From contig NC_085885.1 of NCBI RefSeq assembly GCF_035222275.1, positions 496,001 to 560,000 of the forward strand: DNA of 64,000 nucleotides. Reading direction: 5' to 3'. Under the pieces are notes generated by a model, which ran no database searches, had not been told where the DNA came from, and saw only the letters and a list, made by a program, of their open reading frames with translations. Shown one piece after another: positions 56,399-64,000 of this stretch. Positions within the stretch are counted from its first letter, which is position 1, and each line of letters begins with the position of its first letter. The stretch comes from Podospora bellae-mahoneyi (Eukaryota > Ascomycota > Sordariomycetes > Sordariales > Podosporaceae). The position numbers were made by a program, and so were the translations under genes.

Positions 56399-59300
56399 AT
56401 GCCGCCTCACTCCTCTCTGCCCCTCCGAGACGGCAGGGCTGGACCTCCGCTTCCTTCTTCTTCCAACACGTTTGTCAACAGCAATAGCAGTCAGCTCCAC
56501 GAGCCGTATTCAGATGAAGGTTGGTTCTTCTTGAAGCTTTTGCGCCGCGCTCACTGAAGCTAACCTTGACCTCGCGCTCCAGACATTGAGCTTATCCACG
56601 AGATCGTCGCATTGGGAGAGTCCATCTTCCCTACCCTACCAGAACGAGACAAACTACCTACAGAAGCCCTCTTCCGCGCGGCAGAGGAGATCCTCCCCAA
56701 CCATGGCTACGATCCAGATGACCCTCCCTCCCACATCTCGCGCCTCATCTTTAAGATTGGGGGGCAGCGATCGGGGGAGACGCTCAGCCACAAGTTTAGA
56801 ACCGTCTTAGAAGGAATGGGTATCAAACTTGAGTTTGTTCCGAGCAGTCCACCCACCAGACCTGACTCACTTCGATCTTTTCCACTCACCGAGGAAGAAA
56901 CCACGGTCGAACTCGAGCTTGGCACCACCCCTCGCCGGCAACAGTTGCCGCAGCAGAGGCGGCGAAGGCATAGTTCTGTCTCCCGTCGAAGCGATAGAAC
57001 CGTTGTGTCGGATGAAGGGACTTATGAACTACCTATTCGCGCACGATCGCGACCGAGATCTCACTCGGTATCGTTCTTGGACGAACCAGGGCGTGACCAT
57101 TCGGACGACGAATCAACGCGCCCGTTCAGCCGCTTGGGAAGGGACGGAAGAGTGGTCCACGCCGACCCACGGCCGGTACTCAAAGCAACGACAAAGGAAA
57201 ACATCAAGAACTGGAGCTCGGCCACGAGGGAAGCCACGAGGAACAGGGAAGCCCTGCGGCGCATTACGAATTGGCGCCGGGAAAACGAACAAGCGGGCAA
57301 TGACGAGTTGGAGGACGCGACTGAAAATGCGGTAGAGAATCAGCGACCCAAACAAAGCGGGCCGCACATTCCAGCGCATTTTCGCGCGGATGTCCCGATC
57401 AAGGAGGTTGTCAATCTCCCGCGTGGTTTGGGAAGTGCCCGGCCACATGCGACCACTGCCGGAAACGGTGTCAACAAAGGAAGGCCCGCATCCCTTTCCA
57501 CCATTGCGGATACTGAGCCGGTGTACGACTCGCCTCGCTCCGACGACATCATCAACGGAGCACGACGTGTGAGCGACTCGACCGCTCCGACCCAGGACGA
57601 CGACCGGCCCCGACAGCAGGAATCTTCCGCATTGTCCCATGGAGATCGTTCCGCCGTGGATATCCAGGCCCTGGAGGCGAAATTGGCGCAGCTCAAGATG
57701 GCCGAGGACGAGGCACTCGTCAAGGATGCCTTCAAGACGTGGGAATACTACTTCCAAATCGCCCAGGATACGAATCGTGAGCTCTTGGCCGTTGCCGAGG
57801 ATGTCGAGGACCGCGACCTCAAGAATGAGGTCATTGAGGTTTGGAAGGAAGAATACTGGGCCCTCCTGGAGGAACAGGCCAATATCCAGGCGTTTGTCGA
57901 GCACCGGGAGTACACCGAGCGCATGGAAAAACGCGCGACAAGGGTATACGAGATCTACACTGTTCGTACCACGATCACGTTCTGGCACGACTTTGCGCTG
58001 GATGAACGCGACCGGACCGCGGTAGCCCGAAGACATCTGGTGCGCAAGAAAGCTTTTGAAGCCTGGCGCCAGCAGCTCATCGAGGACGAGGCCAAGGTTA
58101 CCAACTTTATCCTGATGCATGCGCTGCAGAAATGGAGCCAGACTACCCTGCTTTCCGAGGTTCGCCATAGAGTGGCGATCAAGACGGACCAGCATGCCCT
58201 CATCAAGGAATGTCTGGGCATCATGCAGGAAACTCAAAAGATGCATCTTGCGGACACACTCTGGTCGGTTCGGATCTTCAAGTTCAGCCTGACCATCTGG
58301 CTCGACAGGGCGAATGATGCTATGGATCAGCACGAGCTAGCCATTGACGTGGACGAGAGACTTGTGCTCGACGAGGCAACCGGCATCTGGCACGAAGAAA
58401 CCCTCTACCTCCAGGACACGGTCATGGAAGCCACCGTCGAGGGACTGAGACAGGAATGCTGCAGGACCATGGCGTACTGGCAGGAGCAGGCAAGGCTCAA
58501 TAAACTTCTGAGATGGTATCAAGATGCCGACGAGGAAGACACAAGGTATCACGTTTTGGATACGTGGTATTCGGCTTTTCAAGGGGCTCTTCAGGATACC
58601 GAAGATGCTGACGCGATTCTGCTCAGAGAATTTCTCACCCGGTGGGAGAACGTGGCGAAGCTCAGGATGTTTACCGAGCGCGATGACCAGTACACGATAC
58701 TCGACGTGCTGTCGCATTGGGCGAACGAGGAACGGCTCGGGTTCTGGAGACGTTACACGGACGAGTTGGCGATGGAGGGAACGCTCAAGCAGGTGCAGGC
58801 TGCTGCTTTTAGGTCGCAGAACGAACGAGCGGTTGACGAACGAAAGGCCATCAGCATGGATAACTATTATGTGTGGGGTGATGTGGTGGATGAGTGGTTG
58901 ATGGCGCTGGATGTGGGGGTAGCCTGGAAGCATCGACGGAATGCAGATGTGGTGAATATCTTTCGCACTTGCAGGCCGATTGTGGATATGTGGCTGGATT
59001 ACCACTGGGCAATTCTGGAGAGGGACCGTCGTGCTGCGAGACAGGCGGACAGCATGGTCAAGCGTTTCCGTGTTATTGGAACACTGGACAAGTGGCCGGT
59101 CATTACGGAGAAGAAGCGAAGGGAGAGGTTGATGAGCTCGCTGCGGCAGTTTCGGCGCGATTACAAAGTCAAACTTGCGAGTTCCTGCTTGGAGTGGTGG
59201 TTTCACTTTGCTGGTGATCATGTGGACACTGGCAGATATGCTTATGATACCAATATTCACTATGGGAGTGAGGATATCAACGGGCAACTCAATCACTGGC

Positions 59301-60160
59301 TCGAAGTTGCAAGGACAGCCGGAGATATGCAGGATGTGGCCGTGGACGCCGAATTGGAAATCCATTGCAACAACTGGATAGAGGAGCTGCACGAAGCCCA
59401 AGCAAACGCTGAGTATGCCATCAACTATGACGAGGACAAGACTCTTGGTCAGTACTGGCAGGCTTGGGAGTTTGAGGCTCTGCAGCAGACAAGCCGGAAC
59501 CGCATGGCTCTCACGGTCAAGGAAAGAAACGACAAGCGTTGGTGCAGCCAGATCTTGGACGAGTGGCAGCAGGAGGCCAATCCGGAAATGACACAGCTTG
59601 ATCCGAGAGCCAGCATCATGTCCCGCCGCAGCAACAGGATTCGGACCCACGGGTCCGGAGATGATACCCTCGGCCCAGGCGGCTTCACAGCAAGCCAGCT
59701 GGTCACCGTCAACACCAGCACCCTCCCCGACCGTTCTCGCTTCTCCCGCCCTACCTACCCAGAAACACCCCGTGTTCCAACCGTCTCCCAACTCGGCCGC
59801 AACCCACTACCCTCTGCTCGCTTCTCCACTCGCTCCAGAAGTCTTGGCCCAATGCTCGAATTTGACGAGACTAGCTTCTTGCCTGATGCTGAGACCAATG
59901 ATCCTTGGTTCATGAGCACTCCCACGAGAAGGACTAGCACTTTGCGGCCGTTGGGTTATCGACCCACGACTACCCCGTCTGCTATCCTCCCCAGCCCCTT
60001 GGAGCGGGGATTGAGGAGTGAGTACGGCGCGAACGGTAGCTTGGGAAGTACTCCAGGGATCATCAGGTCGAGGCTGGGCCAGCCGCCGTTCAGGGGGAGC
60101 ACGTTGAGGACGAGGGTCGAGTTTGCGGATATCAGTGAGGCTAGTGCTGAGGATCAGTAG
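56399..60160 (+). CDS. sfi1: Sfi1 spindle-pole-body (centrin-binding) protein
   Basis: Two exons: 56399-56519 and 56583-60160, with an intron of 63 nt, giving 1232 aa, starting MPPHSSLPLRDGRAG. Sfi1 forms the half-bridge of the spindle pole body by binding centrin (Cdc31) along a helix of Trp-containing repeats and is needed for its duplication. An N-terminal domain (about 40-115, DIELIHEIVALGESIF...) is followed by a disordered Arg/Ser-rich region. From about residue 360 to 1000 come repeated helical units with a conserved Trp, such as AFKTWEYYFQIA, VIEVWKEEYWALL, AFEAWRQQLIEDEA and FLTRWENVAKLRMF. The C-terminal 200 residues are Ser/Pro/Thr-rich, typical of phospho-regulated tails. The length agrees with fungal Sfi1. 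Confidence 0.92.
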
Positions 60161-61140
60161 TCATTCCTCTGTGGCGCCTCTCTGGTATAGATACGATGTA
60201 CGAGTCGCTGTGTGTGTTATACAAGACGGGACTGGGTGTCTGTTTCTGGCGTCTTGTTTATACAGTTTGTTTTTGTTGCTTTGAAAAGCTGGCTGCGTGG
60301 TTTGGTTTTGGATATACCCCAGGGCTCTCAAAAAGCAAAGGTTTTTTTCTTTCTCTTTCGGTGGAAAGTCTTTTTTTTTTCTTTTTTTCTTTTTAAATAT
60401 GTGTTTATTTTTGGGTTTGCATGGCATGGATTGGCGGCATTTTTTTTGGTCGACTACAACGGGAGACTCACACTATAACAAATGGCATGGCGAGCGAGGC
60501 GTAAGGTTTATGGGTTTGAAGCTGGGGAAGGGTGGTGGTAGGGGCGGTGTTGGTTGGTCTAAACGTAGGGTTTTTTATGGTATACAATGGAGTTGAATCT
60601 GGATATGGAAGGAGGGGTTTTGACATATGTAGGAAGGGTATAAGTGTAGGGTGTAGAATATCTAGTTGGGTGGTATATTGTCTGGCGGGTTGAAGGGGGA
60701 GAGGGGGTGGTGTAAAGTACAATTCAAGATCATACCAAAGTGCACCGCGTATGGGAAATTGCGAGCTGAGAATAGTAGCGGCTGGCTTGGAAAGGCCAAA
60801 CTCGGGGAGGGTCCATGACTGTTGGTTTAGCGGTCTTTCAATCGTTTCGACCTCGAGTGTCCAGCACCTTTCGTTGCCCTTCTCATTGACCTGCCAGCCT
60901 GCTGAGTGCTGGAGGTTAAACCCGAAATGCCCCACTCCTCTTGGCAGCTGGCCCCAGCTCCCAATTCTGCCATCGACCAATCCTATTCAGATAGGCGGTC
61001 AGCAAGCCCGCACACAGGGCTCGCCAAATTTTTGACCAAAACCCATAACACCTCGCCTCTTTATTTTCTCCTCCGTCAAGATCACGGTGATCAATTCAGC
61101 AACCGAACTCCTTGTCCAAGTCGCCCAACGATCCGTCACA
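60161..61140. other. Intergenic region, sfi1 3' flank and rpl26 promoter
   Basis: About 980 bp. The first 550 bp are strongly G+T-rich on the sense strand with T runs near 60370-60395. The last 200 bp form the ribosomal-protein gene's leader. No other gene is seen. Confidence 0.45.
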
Positions 61141-61671
61141 ATGGCCAAGGTCTCTACCAGTCAGTGCCATCTTCATCAATTACCCATCAAACGATGCGAT
61201 ATTAACAATTGATTGCAGACGTTTCGTCCTCGAGACGCAAGTCTCGCAAGGCTCACTTCTCCGCGCCTTCCAGCGTTCGTCGCGACATCATGAGCGCTCC
61301 CCTCTCCAAGGAGCTCCGTGAGAAGTATAACGTATGTTCCTGTGACTTTCGCTTCTCAAAAATGATCGGGTAATTGACAATCTCAACAGGTCCGCTCCAT
61401 CCCCATCCGCAAGGACGACGAGGTCACCATCGTTCGTGGCTCCCAGAAGGACAAGGAGGGCAAGGTCACCTCCGTCTACCGCCTCAAGTACGTCATCCAC
61501 GTCGAGCGCGTCGTCCGCGAGAAGGCCACCGGTGCCGCCGTCCCCCTCGGCATCCACCCCTCCAACGTGGTCATCACCAAGCTCAAGCTCGACAAGGACC
61601 GTGAGGCCATCCTTGAGCGCATCAAGGCCGGCCGTGAGTCTTCCAAGCCCAAGGCCGCTGCCACTGCTTAA
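61141..61671 (+). CDS. rpl26: 60S ribosomal protein uL24 (RPL26)
   Basis: Three exons: 61141-61159, 61219-61331 and 61390-61671, with introns of 59 and 58 nt, giving 137 aa. The protein sits near the exit tunnel of the large ribosomal subunit. The start [20 protein letters not shown] is the eukaryotic uL24 signature, and the KOW motif ([20 protein letters not shown]) follows at about 47-66. Codon use is strongly biased to C-ending codons, as expected for a highly expressed gene. A very short first exon with an intron just after it is typical of fungal ribosomal-protein genes. Identity is certain. Confidence 0.97.
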
Positions 61672-63173
61672 GTGGTGACAACATGAGACCTTGAATGCAA
61701 AAAATTAAACGACGAAAATTTTCTCGGTTCGGCTGGTCGAGATTCGATACCCCCCTTTCTCTCAACAATCTCGGTCGGTACTCTGGCGTCAAATCGGTTG
61801 CTTGCGAAATTACGGATATCTTGGGACAGGGAAAATCACAGGGACGGATCTAGAAGACACCATCACCTCAACAGGGTTTTGAGGGAGAGAGAGACAGAAT
61901 CAACGAATCGAGACAGTTTTTTGTTCTCAATGGCCAATTTTCACTGTTTTCAAGTGATTATTGTTCCATGGGAGGTTTATCCCGAAGCCACATCTCTTGT
62001 CTCTTTGCATATTCTTTTTGCCTTTTGACTGGAAAGGCTTGTTGTATACTGCCTCGATTTCGTTGGTACTAACTTTTTAGGAGTCGTAAGCAAGACTGAT
62101 GATCATGTTGGATCGGAATGTCTCGATGACGGTGAGTATGTGTAGAGTAAAAAGATGATGAGATGTGATGATGACCGCCATATTATCTCCTCGTTAGCAC
62201 GGTATTTTCTCACGGCTTTCGAGGTAAACAATTGGCGAAGAACAAATCGGCACTTGACCCTCTCGAAAGGGCCATGGTGCTCTCGCCTGCAGACTTCCTC
62301 GGAGAGATTATATCGATGAGAGAGGGGGTTTGATGGTGAGGGACATTTTATTGCCAAGGTAGAAGAAGAATTGAAAGAGTTGTTGCAAGTTTTGCTGGTT
62401 GATCTTGTGATGGCCTTGATGGTTGATGTCGACCTTGTTTCGTGAGCTCATTGGGTGGTTGGCTGGGTGGGTGGTTGGCTGGGTGGGTGGTTGGCTGGGT
62501 GGGTGGTTGTGTTCTTTTCTGGAGGCAAGGCGGTGTAGTAGCATGTGGTGATGTCGCTAGATATCACCTGAAGTCGACGAACGGCACTCCAACAGGCAGA
62601 CTACTTTACGCGTAAAGGCTTGTAGAGATGGATCATGTTCTCTGTTTGAGCCACCTTAATGATGCTCTTCCGTCCGTCTCTTGAAGCACACGCCGTGTAA
62701 CATAAAGCCCGGGTAGTCTGGAGGTATGATCAACACCGAAAACATGGTATGTATCTCACTTTAGTGCAAAAAAAAAAAACCATGAACAATCTCTAACGTC
62801 AAAACGGCCTTTGCTTGTTTATACTTCTCAAATGATATAATCTCAAATTAAAGAGAGAGACAACCAACCTCCATACAACATCAATCATACTTTCAAGCCA
62901 GTAACAGGTATTACTCCATTTACAAAAAGACAAACCAAAAAAAAGGGTATCCTCAACATTTAAACAAACAAATAAAGAAACAAAGAGAAACATCCCAAAT
63001 TTCCCATCCCAATCTTCATCCTAGGTCATTCCACATAAACCGCCCCCCCCCCCAATCTCCCTCCAAAAGCACCAGGCTCTTGTTCCCCTCCCTCCCTCCC
63101 CCGCCCCCTAATCATACCTCACCATTCCCCCCTCCCACCCAAGGCAGATCCCTCTCCCCAACACGCGTACAAG
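61672..63173. other. Convergent intergenic region with minisatellite
   Basis: 1.5 kb between rpl26 (+) and the edge gene (-). It holds the 16-bp minisatellite listed next, a poly-A run near 62768 and C runs near 63042. From about 62800 the top strand is A+C-rich, fitting the 3' flank of the minus-strand gene. No gene or RNA was recognised. Confidence 0.45.
62452..62509. repeat. 16-bp minisatellite, GGGTGGTTGGCTGGGT type
   Basis: Three perfect copies of a 16-bp unit plus a partial fourth, with no mismatches between copies. The perfection suggests recent expansion. It lies in the convergent non-coding region. Confidence 0.9.
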
Positions 63174-64000
63174 TCAAATAACCCACCTGCCCACCCCCTG
63201 CAACTCGAGCTCAAGCCCGCTCCCCATCAGCGGCCTCACCACCTCCCTCGCCATAGCCTTCAGCTCATCAATCCGCTTCTCGAACCTTCTCAAATTATCT
63301 CTCGAGTACAGGTCCGGCGTCAGCTTCAGAAACCTCTTACACTCGTCATGCGTCAGGTACCCTTTTTCGTTTTGGGTCGATCCCAGTATTCTATACGTCC
63401 TCCCCAAGGTAGCCAACGGGGGTACAGACGGAGGGGGAGGGTGAAAGTGGACGTTCCTCTGGGCAGAATTGCTGTTGCCGTTCGAGCTCGCAGGAACAAG
63501 AGCGCCCGCCGCCGAGGATGACGACGAAGAAGAAGAGTTATTCCTATGGCGGCCGCTGCTCCCCGAATTTCCATTTGTAAGTGCCGTGCGGGAGGACCTT
63601 CCCGTCCGTTCTGGTGGTGGCGGGGGAGGAGGCGACGGAGGGGTGGTGTTATCCGCCAGCCAGGTGCGAAACAGACTAACCGCCAGCCAGTCGAGATAAT
63701 TCGTCCCTGGTGAAACCCTCTCCCCCGAAGATCGATTCGTCAGAGTGAGTCGGAACAACCTCGCCTCGATTCGGGACACCGTCTCCTCTAGCTCGTCGAC
63801 CTTGTCTTCTATTATGTCTATTACCGTCTCCGGGAAGGCAGCCCTAATGGAGCGCTCGCCTGCGGGCCATTGACCGACAACGTGGACCAACGCTTCTTGA
63901 AAGATGACTTTTGACCTGGCGAGGTAGCCTAGCCGGAGGTAGGAGATGGGGTATTTTGCTATTTGCTTCCAGAGGCGGGATTGGAACTGGAGCATGTGGT
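63174..64000 (-). CDS. BTB/POZ-like fungal protein, partial at window edge
   Basis: The C-terminal part of a gene that runs off the right edge. At least 273 residues are visible from an ATG at 63995, and the frame is still open at 64000, so this ATG may be internal. The segment LRLGYLARSKVIFQEALVHVVGQWP is typical of the helical part that follows the BTB fold in fungal BTB-like proteins. An acidic helix (VIDIIEDKVDELEETVSRIE), a Pro run and a Ser/Asn-rich low-complexity stretch come next, then a conserved-looking end with GYLTHDECKRFLKLTPDLYS. Function is unknown. A second protein of similar type is at 11667-13154. An intron near the end (GTGGGT donor) cannot be ruled out. Confidence 0.65.
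   Translation of the reverse strand, partial: HMLQFQSRLWKQIAKYPISYLRLGYLARSKVIFQEALVHVVGQWPAGERSIRAAFPETVIDIIEDKVDELEETVSRIEARLFRLTLTNRSSGERVSPGTNYLDWLAVSLFRTWLADNTTPPSPPPPPPPERTGRSSRTALTNGNSGSSGRHRNNSSSSSSSSAAGALVPASSNGNSNSAQRNVHFHPPPPSVPPLATLGRTYRILGSTQNEKGYLTHDECKRFLKLTPDLYSRDNLRRFEKRIDELKAMAREVVRPLMGSGLELELQGVGRWVI

Noticed and set aside
57113-59791. Two long minus-strand frames over sfi1
   Set aside because: Antisense shadows of the repeat-rich coding strand.
61740-61775. GATTCGATAC-like T-arm after rpl26
   Set aside because: No acceptor or anticodon stem can be formed around it; not a tRNA.

Overview
The window is nuclear DNA of a filamentous ascomycete. The protein families, the many 50-70 nt introns with GT...AG ends and CTGAC/CTAAC-like branch sites, and close matches to Neurospora/Podospora-type proteins (V-ATPase subunit a, isoleucyl-tRNA synthetase, orotidine decarboxylase) suggest a sordariomycete, probably Sordariales. 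No transposon, provirus, CRISPR array or rRNA gene was seen. There is one tRNA gene, some simple repeats and one partly decayed coding stretch.

Layout. 0.3-2.4 kb: TCP11/Sok1 protein (+). 5.1-7.8 kb: V-ATPase subunit a (-), convergent with it across 2.7 kb of non-coding DNA. 8.5-10.4 kb: PP2C phosphatase (-). 11.7-13.2 kb: BTB-like protein (+) with about 21-bp periodic repeats on both flanks. 13.6-18.2 kb: a head-to-head reductive iron-uptake pair, permease ftr1 (-) and ferroxidase fet3 (+), sharing a 1 kb promoter with a GATA-like cluster. 19.1-22.5 kb: two divergent genes of unknown function, one coding a predicted membrane/coiled-coil protein. 23.2-24.4 kb: phosphatidylinositol synthase (-). 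27.4-28.5 kb: OMP decarboxylase pyr4 (+). 29.5-32.2 kb: Zn2Cys6 regulator (+). 32.6 kb: tRNA-Thr(AGT). 33.3-41.7 kb: a giant coiled-coil protein (-, about 2750 aa) with two unrelated internal repeat arrays. 42.8-43.3 kb: small secreted cysteine-containing protein (-). 44.2-45.1 kb: PLP-homeostasis protein (-). 46.6-47.6 kb: protein with seven AT-hooks (+), followed by about 1 kb of broken coding-like sequence. 49.7-51.0 kb: Mo25/HymA (-) with a Gln-rich open frame beyond its stop. 51.9-55.3 kb: cytoplasmic isoleucyl-tRNA synthetase (+). 56.4-60.2 kb: Sfi1 centrin-binding protein (+). 61.1-61.7 kb: ribosomal protein uL24/RPL26 (+). 63.2 kb to the edge: a partial BTB-like protein (-).

Most genes are single-copy housekeeping functions with no operon logic. 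The exception is ftr1/fet3, whose products form one plasma-membrane complex and whose layout allows joint regulation. The least explained parts are the unknown gene pair at 19-22.5 kb, the repeat architecture of the giant protein, the frames beyond the stops of the AT-hook and hymA genes, and the periodic repeats around the BTB-like gene. Exon boundaries were derived by hand from splice consensus and reading-frame continuity. Wherever they are given in full, the summed exons are divisible by three.
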